A stretch of 22,090 bases of DNA, taken from Acidobacteriaceae bacterium (GTDB lineage: Bacteria; Acidobacteriota; Terriglobia; Terriglobales; Acidobacteriaceae). A program made the position numbers and the translations under genes. Below, one piece after another: positions 7,580 through 14,951 of this stretch (position 1 is its first letter; each line of letters starts with the position of its first letter). Location of the stretch: the NCBI GenBank assembly GCA_030039895.1, contig JASHUR010000004.1, positions 1 to 22,090 on the forward strand. The letters are read 5' to 3'. Under the pieces are notes generated by a model. The model ran no database searches. It was not told the origin of the DNA and was given only the letters and a program-made list of their open reading frames with translations.

Positions 7580-7746
7580 TATCTTTGAACCTGCTCTTAT
7601 TAACCTAAGATGATACGAAAAGTTGCGCGATTCAAGCAGCTAAAATGTTTTGGGCGCGCTCACATGGAGATGCACGAATTCAATTACTTACAAACGCCAC
7701 CGAGTTCGCCATCGCTTCATCTTAATTAGCGATCGCTGCATACCCA

Positions 7747-7782
7747 ATTACTGAACCGAACATGATTACTGATCCGAACGTG
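7747..7782. repeat. Abutting 18-bp direct repeat just upstream of the AhpD-like gene
   Basis: Copy one, ATTACTGAACCGAACATG (7747-7764), is followed without a gap by copy two, ATTACTGATCCGAACGTG (7765-7782); 16 of 18 positions agree. The second copy ends at the TGGAGGG ribosome-binding region, eight bases before the ATG at 7791. The whole divergent gap 7504-7790 contains no gene that I can support. Confidence 0.85.
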
Positions 7783-7790
7783 GAGGGATT

Positions 7791-8255
7791 ATGGAACCGC
7801 GCTTTAATGCATATTCCGTTTCGCCGGATGGCTACAAGGCCATACTGAGTCTGGAGCACTATTTGCGTCACTGCGGCCTGGAGGAGGGTCTGCTGCATCT
7901 GGTGAAGCTGCGCGCATCGCAGATCAACGGATGCGCCTATTGCCTGGACATGCATTGGAAGGACCTGCGGGCCATTGGCGAAGAAGAGCAGCGGCTGTAC
8001 TCGCTGGACGCCTGGCGCGAGTGCCCGTGGTATACGGACCGCGAGCGGGCTGCACTGGCCTGGGCCGAGGCCTTAACACTGCTGACAGAGGGTCATGTTC
8101 CGGATGCCGTTTACGAACAGGTTCGGCCGCACTTTACTGAGAAGGAGCTGGCCGATTTGACTCTTGCGCTGGTTGCGATCAATGGCTGGAACCGGCTGTC
8201 GATTGCCTCGCGCACGCCTCCCGGCAGCTACCAGCCGGCAAAACGGGCGAAGTAG
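7791..8255 (+). CDS. AhpD-like / carboxymuconolactone decarboxylase family protein
   Basis: 154-residue protein with the AhpD core: GCAYCLDMHWKD carries the redox pair Cys48/Cys51 and His55 of the C-x-x-C-x-x-x-H motif. Family members are peroxidase or thiol-disulfide reductase-like helical oligomers in the cytosol. The remainder (LLHLVKLRASQINGC, RERAALAWAEALT, ELADLTLALVAINGWNRL) is typical of the stand-alone CMD group; the substrate is unknown. The ATG at 7791 follows GGAGGG by three bases, a short spacing, but no other start fits. It is preceded by an 18-bp tandem repeat and ends four bases before convergent cutA. Confidence 0.9.
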   Translation: MEPRFNAYSVSPDGYKAILSLEHYLRHCGLEEGLLHLVKLRASQINGCAYCLDMHWKDLRAIGEEEQRLYSLDAWRECPWYTDRERAALAWAEALTLLTEGHVPDAVYEQVRPHFTEKELADLTLALVAINGWNRLSIASRTPPGSYQPAKRAK

Positions 8256-8259
8256 CGCG

Positions 8260-8598
8260 TCAGTCGCTGGAGGGGCGTAGCGAGCTCATGAGCCAGTCAA
8301 GATACGCCTGGCCGGCCGACTCCACGTTGATTGTCAGGAGTTCCGGTACCTCATACGAGTGCAGCTCGCGGAGCGCGTCCTCAAGCGCCGGGAGGTGCTG
8401 GGAGGTGGTTTTGACGATGAGCAATGTCTCCGAGGCTTCTTCGATTCCGCCCTGCCAACGGTAGATGGATGTGAGACCGGGCACGATGTTGACACATGCC
8501 GCGAGCTCCCGCTCGACCAATGCGGATGCGAGTTTGTTGGCTTCCTCAATTGTGGCGACGGTAGTGAGGATGATTCGGGCGGAAGGTGCGTTGCGCAT
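8260..8598 (-). CDS. cutA: Divalent-cation tolerance protein CutA
   Basis: 112 residues, the usual CutA1 length. CutA is a small cytosolic trimer with a ferredoxin-like fold, linked genetically to copper tolerance in E. coli though its molecular role is not settled. Conserved features are the ERELAACVNIVPGLTSIYRW strand-turn, EETLLI-like SETLLIVKTT and the C-terminal HSYEVPELLTI. The ATG at 8598 is preceded by AGGAAA at good spacing. It is convergent with the AhpD-like gene, with only four bases between the stops, and divergent from the phosphohexomutase. Confidence 0.95.
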   Translation of the reverse strand: MRNAPSARIILTTVATIEEANKLASALVERELAACVNIVPGLTSIYRWQGGIEEASETLLIVKTTSQHLPALEDALRELHSYEVPELLTINVESAGQAYLDWLMSSLRPSSD

Positions 8599-8759
8599 GG
8601 CGGTTTCCTGTTCAGGCTTACGTCCGTACGATAACGGGTTGATTGGGTAAGATGGTTGAGGAAAATTTGAGATCGGGAAGCGTTGTTTGAGAAGTATCCC
8701 CCGGCAAGCATCTCACAAAACAAGGGATCCCCAATCTGTTCGAGCAGATCAGGAGGCGC

Positions 8760-10163
8760 ATGGCAGTCGAGATCAAATTCGGCACATCGGGATGGAGGGC
8801 AATTGTCGCTGAAGAGTTCACGCTGGCGAACATCCGGCGTGCGGTGACAGGGATTGCGAAGTATGTAGCGTCACAGCCGGGAGCGCACTCGGTCCTGGTG
8901 GGGCGCGATCCGCGGTTTCTCGGAGAGACGTTTGTGGCGGAGGCAGCCAGGGTGCTGGCTTTGCATGGCGTAACGCCAGTGGTGATTCCAGCGGCTGCGC
9001 CGACTCCGGCGATCTCCTACGCGGTGCGGCAACGCAAGGCCGGTGGGGCCATTAACTTTACCGCCTCTCATAATCCGCCGGAGTACAACGGGATCAAGTT
9101 TTCTACGCCGGACGGCGCGCCGGCCCTCCCGGATGTGACCAGGCAGATTGAGGCGGCGATCCGTGAGCTGGGTGAAGCGGTTGTGCCGCCGGCTCCGGAG
9201 CCAAAGCAGAAATTCGAGGAGATCGACGTTAAGCCAGACTACCTGAAACGGCTGGGCGAACTGGTGAATTTTCCCGCGATCAAAAAGGCGGGGATCAAGG
9301 TGGTCTTTGACCCGTTCTGGGGAGCGGCGCGGGGTTATAGCTGCCACATTCTGCGTGAGCACGGCGTGGAGACGGCGACGGTGCATGATTATCGCGATGT
9401 GCTGTTTGGCGGGCACGCTCCGGAGCCGGATGATCACCTGCTGACGGACTGCAAGGCCAAGATGAAGGAGACAGGAGCAGCGATCGGCATTGCAACGGAC
9501 GGCGATGCGGACCGTTTCGGGATCGTGGACCGCGATGGGACTTTTATTCAGCCGAATTACATCATCGCGCTTCTGTTTGACTACCTGGTGGAGACGCGCG
9601 GATGGCGGAATGGTGTGGCCAAGTCAGTGGCGACCACAAACCTGGTTAACGCGCTGGCCGAGCAACTTAAGATTCCGCTGTATGAGACTCCGGTTGGATT
9701 CAAGTACATCGGCGAGCTAATCAACGAGGACAAGATTGCGATCGGCGGCGAGGAGAGTGCGGGGCTGACGATTCGCGGGCATGTTCCAGAGAAGGACGGC
9801 GTGATTGCCGGGCTGCTGGTGACGGAGATGGTGGCGGTGAGGGGCAAGAGCCTGGGCGAGCAACTGAAGGGATTATTTGCGAAGGTGGGCGAGTTCTACC
9901 CCCACCGCGAGAACTTCCGCCTGACGCCGGAGGTCAAGGAGAAGTTTGTCGAGAAGGTAAAGACAGACCCCAAGACGCTGGGGCCGCACAAGGTTACGCA
10001 GATTGTGCGAACCGATGGCCTGAAGCTGATTCTGGATAACGGAGCGTGGGTTTGCTACCGGTTGAGCGGAACAGAGCCTGTGGTCCGCGTGTATACAGAG
10101 GCCCGCAAGAGCACAGAGTCGGAGGCGTTGAGCACGGTCGCGAAGAACTGGGTGCTGGAATAG
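8760..10163 (+). CDS. Phosphohexomutase (phosphoglucomutase/phosphomannomutase superfamily)
   Basis: 467 residues with the four-domain alpha-D-phosphohexomutase layout. The enzyme interconverts hexose 1- and 6-phosphates through a phosphoserine. The catalytic loop TASHNPPEYNG puts the phosphoserine at Ser103; the Mg-binding loop is DGDADR (247-252); the sugar-specificity loop is GGEESAG (329-335); the phosphate-binding loop is RLSGTEP (434-440), with Leu where Pro is common. The N-terminus IKFGTSGWRAIVAEEFT resembles the bacterial PGM-like group rather than classical GlmM, so glucose, mannose or glucosamine phosphate specificity cannot be set from sequence. AGGAGG lies three bases before the ATG. 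ftsB follows after 95 bases. Confidence 0.92.
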   Translation: MAVEIKFGTSGWRAIVAEEFTLANIRRAVTGIAKYVASQPGAHSVLVGRDPRFLGETFVAEAARVLALHGVTPVVIPAAAPTPAISYAVRQRKAGGAINFTASHNPPEYNGIKFSTPDGAPALPDVTRQIEAAIRELGEAVVPPAPEPKQKFEEIDVKPDYLKRLGELVNFPAIKKAGIKVVFDPFWGAARGYSCHILREHGVETATVHDYRDVLFGGHAPEPDDHLLTDCKAKMKETGAAIGIATDGDADRFGIVDRDGTFIQPNYIIALLFDYLVETRGWRNGVAKSVATTNLVNALAEQLKIPLYETPVGFKYIGELINEDKIAIGGEESAGLTIRGHVPEKDGVIAGLLVTEMVAVRGKSLGEQLKGLFAKVGEFYPHRENFRLTPEVKEKFVEKVKTDPKTLGPHKVTQIVRTDGLKLILDNGAWVCYRLSGTEPVVRVYTEARKSTESEALSTVAKNWVLE

Positions 10164-10258
10164 GTTCTCCCACAGAAGATTTCTGATGCGAACTGACACA
10201 ACTCTTCGCTGGTTGCGTCGATGATAGAAGTCTGGGCAAGAATCGACGGGGAGAAGCA

Positions 10259-10657
10259 ATGTCTGCCGCAGGCAAGAATTCAGAGCAGGTGAAGGGCGGA
10301 GTGATCCAACGCGCCAGCGCGGTACTGTACCGTGTTCGGCGACGGATTGCCACGGGCCTGGGGATTGTGCTGGTACTGTTTCTTGCCTACCACGTAGTGT
10401 TTGGGCGCAACGGGCTGAACAACTACGAGCAAAAGCGCGTACAGAACCGGGAACTGCAAAAGCAGATCGAGTCGCTCGAACAGCAGAACCAGCAGCTGAA
10501 AGATCACGATGCGCGGCTTAAGAACGATCCGGACGCGATTGAGTTCGAAGCGCGCGAGAAACTGCACTATGCACGGCCCGGCGAAGTGATCTATACGCTG
10601 AATGACCAGCCGCAGACGGGGAACAGCAACACCGCTGCGGGCAGCACTTCCAAGTAA
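10259..10657 (+). CDS. FtsB/DivIC-type septum formation initiator
   Basis: 132-residue bitopic division protein. FtsB/DivIC proteins join FtsL and FtsQ in the periplasm and help activate FtsWI. Seen here are a basic cytoplasmic N-terminus (RVRRR at 25-29), one membrane helix (about 31-48), the family motif GRNGL then NNYEQKR, a Gln/Glu/Leu-rich coiled coil (about 55-90), and the conserved tail DPDAIEFEAREKLHYARPGE, ending in a low-complexity Ser/Thr/Asn stretch. GGGGAG sits five bases before the ATG. It is far from the mraY-murG block and lies between a phosphohexomutase and larE; those genes read in the same direction with modest gaps, so co-transcription is possible. Confidence 0.9.
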   Translation: MSAAGKNSEQVKGGVIQRASAVLYRVRRRIATGLGIVLVLFLAYHVVFGRNGLNNYEQKRVQNRELQKQIESLEQQNQQLKDHDARLKNDPDAIEFEAREKLHYARPGEVIYTLNDQPQTGNSNTAAGSTSK

Positions 10658-10730
10658 AGAGAATCTGCGTAGTACAAAATGGATTTTCCGGAAGAGGGGC
10701 CGCCGGAGAGTCTGGATTACTATTTGGAAT

Positions 10731-11558
10731 ATGGAGCTCGCCGCAAAAGCCTCTTTGCTCAGAGAGAAGATTCAGGAACTCGGAAGCGTACTGATCGCCT
10801 ACTCGGGGGGGACTGACTCGGCCTTTCTTGCCTATGCTGCGCACCACGCTCTGGGCGCCAAGATGCTGGCGGTGATTGCGGATTCGCCTTCGCTGCCACG
10901 CGCGGAGCTGGAGGCCGCGCTGAAATTTACTGCTGAGCGTGGGATTCCAACACATATTCTGCAAACGGCAGAGCTTGAAAAGGCGGAGTATATCCGCAAC
11001 GATTCGCAGCGGTGCTTCCACTGCAAGGACGAGCTTTTTACGGTGATGGAAGCGGCAAGAGCGGAGCTGGGATTTGAGCACCTTGCATACGGTATGAACG
11101 CCGATGATCGGGGCGAGTTTCGTCCGGGACAGAGGGCTGCCACATTGCATCATGCAAGCGCCCCACTCGCCGAAGCAGGGCTGACGAAGGCGGAGATTCG
11201 TACGCTTGCGCGCGTCGCCGGGTTAAGCCTGTGGGACAAGCCAGCGTCCGCATGCCTCTCCTCGCGGATTGAATACGGGCGGCCGGTAACGGCAGGGAAC
11301 CTGATGCAGGTGGAGCAGGCGGAAGCGGCGATGCACCGGTTGGGTTTTCCGCAGGTGCGGGTGCGACACCACGGAGAACTGGCGCGAGTGGAGGTTGCGC
11401 GGGAGGATTTACAGCGCGCGCTGGATATGGCGATGCTGGACCAGATCACCGTGGCAGTACGCGCAGCAGGATTTCTTTATGTGACTCTGGATACGCAGGG
11501 GTACCGCTCAGGTTCCATGAATGCCGTCCTGCCGGTCTCAGAGGTTCTTCCCTTGTGA
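10731..11558 (+). CDS. larE: LarE-type ATP-dependent sacrificial sulfur transferase (PP-loop)
   Basis: LarE donates sulfur from its own cysteine in building the nickel-pincer nucleotide cofactor of lactate racemase. The ATG at 10731 gives 275 residues, essentially the length of L. plantarum LarE; the open frame back to 10602 is antisense-like filler overlapping ftsB. Motifs are the PP-loop AYSGGTDS (23-30), RCFHCKDELF (94-103), YGMNADDRGEFRPGQRA (120-136) and DKPASACLSSRIEYG, whose Cys175 matches the sacrificial Cys176 of the studied enzyme. The Shine-Dalgarno is poor. No larA, larB or larC is nearby, so the acceptor here may be the Lar cofactor or something else. It is convergent with the next gene. 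Confidence 0.9.
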   Translation: MELAAKASLLREKIQELGSVLIAYSGGTDSAFLAYAAHHALGAKMLAVIADSPSLPRAELEAALKFTAERGIPTHILQTAELEKAEYIRNDSQRCFHCKDELFTVMEAARAELGFEHLAYGMNADDRGEFRPGQRAATLHHASAPLAEAGLTKAEIRTLARVAGLSLWDKPASACLSSRIEYGRPVTAGNLMQVEQAEAAMHRLGFPQVRVRHHGELARVEVAREDLQRALDMAMLDQITVAVRAAGFLYVTLDTQGYRSGSMNAVLPVSEVLPL

Positions 11559-11630
11559 ACAAGCATCACTGGTCTGATTGACAGAGCGGAGAGACAGAGC
11601 AGGTACAGGCTGGTTAGCGATGTGCCGAAA

Positions 11631-12749
11631 CTATTGCGACGGGCTGGCGGCGTTCCATCGAGAGGCCGCGCTTGCTGGTGGAGCTGGCGCAACAGAAGCG
11701 GTATCTGTTGAGGCTGCTGTTGACCTGTCCTGATGACGGTATTCGTAAGAGACTTCCTTGATGGGCGAGTCCTCGGCGCTCGGCATTTCGGGAGCGCGCT
11801 CCTGGGCGAGAAGGACTCCGGGTTCAGCGTCTTTGTGGGGGTTGAAGACGGACTCCATGTGCGCACCGGGGTGAAAGCGGCCATCGCCAAAGTAGACAGC
11901 CACCATTCCACCGGCGACTGCTGGATGCAGGAACGCGAGTGGGACTGCGTACTTCTTGGTTTCGAGCAACGCTTCGAGCACGCCATGCACAGGCGTGCTG
12001 CGGTTGATGGTTCCCGGTACCTGAGGGATGACGAAGGTTGTGAAGTCGAGGTCTTCATGACGCCGTGCGTATTTTTCCAGCGAGTGCGCAGCTTGCTTCG
12101 GCGTCATCAGGCCGATGTCGATGATGAAGTTGCGGTGAATGGAGTGAGGGTAATAAAAGTTGAGAATCTTTTCGGCGAAGTTCGCGCAGTTGTTGAAGAA
12201 AATATTGAAGCGCCTGCGGTTTGAGTGGTCATTCAAGGCGGCAATCAGCGCATCGTCCTGCTGCGGAGTTGTTTCCACGGAGAAGCCGTAGATCTTGCGA
12301 ATGTAGGCTTCACCGAGCAACTCTGTCCAGTCGCCATTCGGCGCCTGGCCGTCAGGTTCGTTCGGAACCAATTGCAGAAGGTGCTTGCGGCGGTACGAGT
12401 CGATAAGTTGCGCCACGAGCTTTTTATTGGCGTAAGCCGGAATCTGGCTCGGAGTATCGACGGCATAAAGATAGGGAAGCAGCGGCATCGCGATCCAGTC
12501 GTATCCGTCGACGCTGTTGTATCTGCTGATGACCACACCGGTCTCGCCTGGTTTGCACCTGCGCAGGTGTACGGGGGTTTCCGCGCAGACATCGCTCAGA
12601 TAGATGGCGGCGTGGCCGGTGGGATTGATGGAACCGAAGTGGCCATAGGGCTCTTCCAGCAGCAGCGCGACCCTGCCGGCGTGCGCAGCGGCTGTGCTGA
12701 AAACGGTAAAAAAAGTAAGCAAGAGCAAGATCCTGTAAATGCGCTGCAT
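11631..12749 (-). CDS. Exported protein with probable circularly permuted papain-like (LRAT/NlpC-P60-type) fold, function unknown
   Basis: 372 residues. Residues 1-24 are a signal peptide (cleavage after AAHA). Two motifs stand out: TGHAAIYLSDVC (44-55) with His46, and FNIFFNNCANFAEKIL (181-196) with Cys188. A His in a GHAAIYL strand followed about 140 residues later by an NC-x-x-F helix start is the order found in circularly permuted papain-like hydrolases such as LRAT-like and YiiX-like proteins. The last ~35 residues are Ala/Ser/Pro-rich and look disordered. AGGAGAAGG precedes the ATG at ideal spacing. I cannot name a substrate: peptidoglycan peptide bonds or acyl groups are both possible. 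DUF4105/Lnb-type domains, which also carry an NC motif, are the main alternative. It is convergent with larE, 72 bases apart. Confidence 0.7.
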   Translation of the reverse strand: MQRIYRILLLLTFFTVFSTAAAHAGRVALLLEEPYGHFGSINPTGHAAIYLSDVCAETPVHLRRCKPGETGVVISRYNSVDGYDWIAMPLLPYLYAVDTPSQIPAYANKKLVAQLIDSYRRKHLLQLVPNEPDGQAPNGDWTELLGEAYIRKIYGFSVETTPQQDDALIAALNDHSNRRRFNIFFNNCANFAEKILNFYYPHSIHRNFIIDIGLMTPKQAAHSLEKYARRHEDLDFTTFVIPQVPGTINRSTPVHGVLEALLETKKYAVPLAFLHPAVAGGMVAVYFGDGRFHPGAHMESVFNPHKDAEPGVLLAQERAPEMPSAEDSPIKEVSYEYRHQDRSTAASTDTASVAPAPPASAASRWNAASPSQ

Positions 12750-12770
12750 CCTTCTCCTGAATCCGACATA

Positions 12771-12794
12771 TTCACTGCGAAGTGCACTGCGATG
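12771..12794. repeat. Two 12-bp direct repeats upstream of the papain-like gene
   Basis: TTCACTGCGAAG and TGCACTGCGATG abut (10 of 12 identical; core CACTGCGA twice), 22-45 bases upstream of the minus-strand ATG at 12749. The position would suit an operator or promoter overlap. The rest of the 261-base divergent gap 12750-13010 is AT-rich towards 12890-12950 but holds no gene that I can support. Confidence 0.4.
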
Positions 12795-13010
12795 TTTGCC
12801 AGCTTTCCAATCAACGGTGACTTACCTATTTGGTTGGATGTGCATTGTTGAGCTGAAAGCTGGATGGATACACTGCTTCTGACCCGAAATTCGTTGAAAA
12901 GACGTGGATTTTTTACACACGAAAGCAGATAAATTTTTCTTTGTTCCACAAGCTACAGATCGTGAGGCGGGGTTTAAGAGGCGGCATTTGCTGATAGGCT
13001 GAGAAATACG

Positions 13011-13721
13011 ATGCCTCACGCGACATGGAAATCAGCCCAGACGTTGCTTATCGACGCCGACGACACGCTTTGGGAAAACAACATTTATTTCGAGCGTGCC
13101 ATTGCCAGCTTTATCTCGTACCTGGACCACCACGAATATTCGCCAGAAGAAGTGCGGGAAAAGCTGAATGAGGTTGAGCGTGCGCATACGTCGCAGCACG
13201 GCTATGGAGTGGCCTCATTCCGCCGCTCGCTGGTGACCTGCTTTGAGTGCCTTTCGCCGGAGCCTATCACTGCAGAAAAGCACGAACGCATCGTGAGCTT
13301 TGCGCAGTCCATACTGGAACAGGAGATCGAACTGCTCCCGGGCGTGGAGACGACGCTGCCGCAGCTCGCCTCACGGCATCGCCTGATTCTGGTGACAAAG
13401 GGCAACGAGGCCGAGCAGAGGAGTAAGCTGGAACGCTCCGGATTGCGCGACTATTTCACAGCAGTGGAGGTTCCTCGCGAGAAGAACCCTGCAGCGTATT
13501 GTGCGGTGTGTGAGAGGCATATGCTGGCGCCGATGAATACATGGATGATTGGCAACAGCCCTCGTTCGGACATCAATCCAGCATTGGCTTCAGGGCTGCA
13601 CGCGGTCTATATTCACCACCCAAACACCTGGGTCCTGGAGCATGATGAGCTTGATCCTGCGCCCGCGGGGCAGAGGTTGCTCGAGATAGAGAGTTTCCTG
13701 AAATTGGCGGAAATCTTCTAG
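13011..13721 (+). CDS. HAD-superfamily hydrolase
   Basis: 236-residue Rossmann-fold phosphatase of the haloacid dehalogenase superfamily, probably cytosolic. All four motifs are present: I, LIDADDTLWE with nucleophile Asp15 and acid/base Asp17; II, ILVTKGN with Thr129; III, Lys158 in REKNP; IV, IGNSPRSDINPA with Asp187 as the Mg ligand. The helical cap lies between motifs I and II (about residues 25-105), the subclass I arrangement. The substrate is not predictable. The ATG at 13011 has only a weak GAGAAA upstream, but the protein begins right before motif I as expected. It precedes the tRNA by 76 bases. Confidence 0.9.
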   Translation: MPHATWKSAQTLLIDADDTLWENNIYFERAIASFISYLDHHEYSPEEVREKLNEVERAHTSQHGYGVASFRRSLVTCFECLSPEPITAEKHERIVSFAQSILEQEIELLPGVETTLPQLASRHRLILVTKGNEAEQRSKLERSGLRDYFTAVEVPREKNPAAYCAVCERHMLAPMNTWMIGNSPRSDINPALASGLHAVYIHHPNTWVLEHDELDPAPAGQRLLEIESFLKLAEIF

Positions 13722-13762
13722 AGATTGGGCCGGGCTGGGCGGGCAAATCGAAGGGTTGATTT

Positions 13763-13771
13763 TGTTATACT
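13763..13771 (+). promoter_or_regulatory. Extended -10 promoter for tRNA-Leu (and probably secG)
   Basis: TGTTATACT fits the extended -10 form TG-N-TATAAT with one mismatch; a start near 13778 would give a leader of about 20 bases before the tRNA. The -35 position (near GCAAAT, 13743-13748) is poor, as is common for extended -10 promoters. Confidence 0.5.
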
Positions 13772-13797
13772 TCCAAAAGGACAGTTATTCACCGAGT

Positions 13798-13881
13798 GCG
13801 GAAGTGGTGAAATGGCAGACACACCATCTTGAGGGGGTGGCGCCGAGAGGCATGGGGGTTCAAGTCCCCCCTTCCGCACCA
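13798..13881 (+). tRNA. tRNA-Leu (anticodon GAG)
   Basis: 84 bases with encoded CCA. The acceptor stem GCGGAAG (13798-13804) pairs fully with CTTCCGC (13871-13877), discriminator A73, then CCA. The anticodon stem CCATC/GGTGG holds loop TTGAGGG with anticodon GAG at 13831-13833, reading CUC and CUU. A long variable arm (GCC-GAGA-GGC, 13842-13851) marks it as class II, and the T arm is GGGGG-TTCAAGT-CCCCC. The long variable arm plus GAG gives leucine. secG starts 55 bases downstream with no terminator between, so the two probably share a transcript. Confidence 0.97.
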
Positions 13882-13936
13882 AATGTCCGCCATCTTGTTC
13901 GGGAGCAGGCGTGAGAGCTTCCGGGAAAAGCGATCC

Positions 13937-14242
13937 ATGACCTTTCTTTACTATCTGTTTATTGCGGTCCACATCATCGTATGCCTGCTGCTGGTAGGCA
14001 TCATTCTGCTACAGCAAGGCAAGAGCGCCGACCTAGCAGGAGCATTTGGCGGGCAGGGTTCACAGACGGCATTCGGCCCGCGCTCTGCCGCAACGCTGCT
14101 TACCAAGCTCACCATCTGGGGCTCTGTTATTTTTATGGTGACCTCAATCGGTCTTACGATCATGATGCAGAAAAACGTCGGCCGCCAGCACTCGGTGTTT
14201 GAAGGAACGAAGACGACGCAGAGTGTGCCGGCAAAGAAGTAG
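13937..14242 (+). CDS. secG: Preprotein translocase subunit SecG
   Basis: 101-residue accessory subunit of the SecYEG protein-conducting channel in the inner membrane. Two membrane helices (about residues 4-22 and 53-73) flank the conserved loop LLQQGKSADLAGAFGGQGSQ then TAFGPRSAATLLTKLT. The ATG at 13937 (MTFLYYLF) is chosen. The frame remains open back to 13829, but that part would be translated from the tRNA gene. The Shine-Dalgarno is weak (GGGAAAAG). It ends in a basic, Thr/Lys-rich tail and is followed by a strong terminator. Proximity to tRNA-Leu(GAG) recalls the secG-leuU linkage of E. coli, with the order reversed. Confidence 0.95.
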   Translation: MTFLYYLFIAVHIIVCLLLVGIILLQQGKSADLAGAFGGQGSQTAFGPRSAATLLTKLTIWGSVIFMVTSIGLTIMMQKNVGRQHSVFEGTKTTQSVPAKK

Positions 14243-14260
14243 CAAGTGCGGCGATTTCAG

Positions 14261-14291
14261 AAGGGCAGGCCTAATGAGGCCTGCCCTTTTT
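14261..14291 (+). terminator. Intrinsic terminator after secG
   Basis: A perfect 12-base stem, AAGGGCAGGCCT (14261-14272) with AGGCCTGCCCTT (14277-14288), AATG loop, then a T run to 14291. It begins 18 bases after the secG stop and separates the tRNA-secG unit from the phosphatase gene. Confidence 0.93.
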
Positions 14292-14361
14292 AGTTGAGAT
14301 GTGACCGCGGGCAATGCCCAGTCATCTATGTAGGTGAGAGCATACAGCAAGAGAGGGTTTG

Positions 14362-14943
14362 ATGGCCGAAATAGACTTGGAACTCTGGCTGATTCGCCAC
14401 GGGGAAACTGCGTGGAGCCTGAGCGGAGCGCACACGAGCCGGACGGATATTCCGTTGACCCAACGCGGACGGGAGCGTGCGCGCAAGATTGAGGAGTATT
14501 TGCGCGGGATAACCTTTTCGATGGTGCTCACAAGCCCTATGCTGCGCGCGCGGGAGACATGCGACATCGCCGGACTAGGGAAGCTGGCCGAGATCGACGA
14601 TGATCTGATGGAGCTGAATTACGGAATTTATGAGGGCCGGACGACGAAAGACATTGAGAAGGACGTTCCGGGCTGGTCAGTGTGGACGAGCCCGCTGATT
14701 GACGGCGAGACGCTCGATCAGGCAGCCGAGAGAGCGAACCGCGTGATTGCCCGCGCTGTAACCAAGGGCGGCAGGGTCGCACTTTTTGCGCACGGGCATA
14801 TCCTGCGCATCCTGGCTGCGTGCTGGATTCAGGCGCCGCCAATTACGGGCAGCCGGCTGGTGCTGGGCACAGGTGCGGTGAGTACACTGGGCTTTGAGCA
14901 CGAAACGCGCGCCATTACTATGTGGAACCGGTCGCTGGAATAG
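14362..14943 (+). CDS. Histidine phosphatase family protein (phosphoglycerate mutase-like)
   Basis: 193 residues. The RHG motif LIRHGETAW gives the catalytic phospho-His13 with Arg12; the acid/base Glu84 lies in LMELNYGIYEG; the second catalytic His144 lies in LFAHGHILRILA. The branch contains cofactor-dependent mutases and many broad phosphatases; the short length and the ELNYGIYEG signature favour a phosphatase (GpmB/CobC-like), but the substrate is open. ATG 14362 is preferred because GAGAGGG stands four bases before it; a TTG at 14359 would add one residue. It is convergent with glmU, eight bases between the stops. Confidence 0.9.
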   Translation: MAEIDLELWLIRHGETAWSLSGAHTSRTDIPLTQRGRERARKIEEYLRGITFSMVLTSPMLRARETCDIAGLGKLAEIDDDLMELNYGIYEGRTTKDIEKDVPGWSVWTSPLIDGETLDQAAERANRVIARAVTKGGRVALFAHGHILRILAACWIQAPPITGSRLVLGTGAVSTLGFEHETRAITMWNRSLE

Positions 14944-14951
14944 TCAGACGC

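Noticed and set aside
7728..7737. Palindrome AGCGATCGCT
   Set aside because: It resembles the cyanobacterial HIP1 octamer, but a single copy in one intergenic region is expected by chance.
8683..8723. Imperfect inverted repeat TTGTTTGAGA ... TCTCACAAAACAA upstream of the phosphohexomutase
   Set aside because: The arms need bulges and the loop is long; there is no T run and no clear regulatory position.
10602..10730. N-terminal extension of larE overlapping ftsB
   Set aside because: The added residues are Arg/Trp-rich without family similarity; ATG 10731 gives the standard LarE length.
11580..11605. GACAGAGC occurring twice 13 bases apart between convergent genes
   Set aside because: Short, purine-biased and in a convergent gap where no regulator is expected; probably chance.
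12225..12851. Plus-strand open frame of 208 codons opposite the papain-like gene
   Set aside because: Antisense to a gene with signal peptide, good ribosome-binding site and motifs; the opposite frame has none of these.
13829..13936. N-terminal extension of secG beginning inside the tRNA
   Set aside because: It would translate the 3' half of tRNA-Leu; SecG family starts match ATG 13937.
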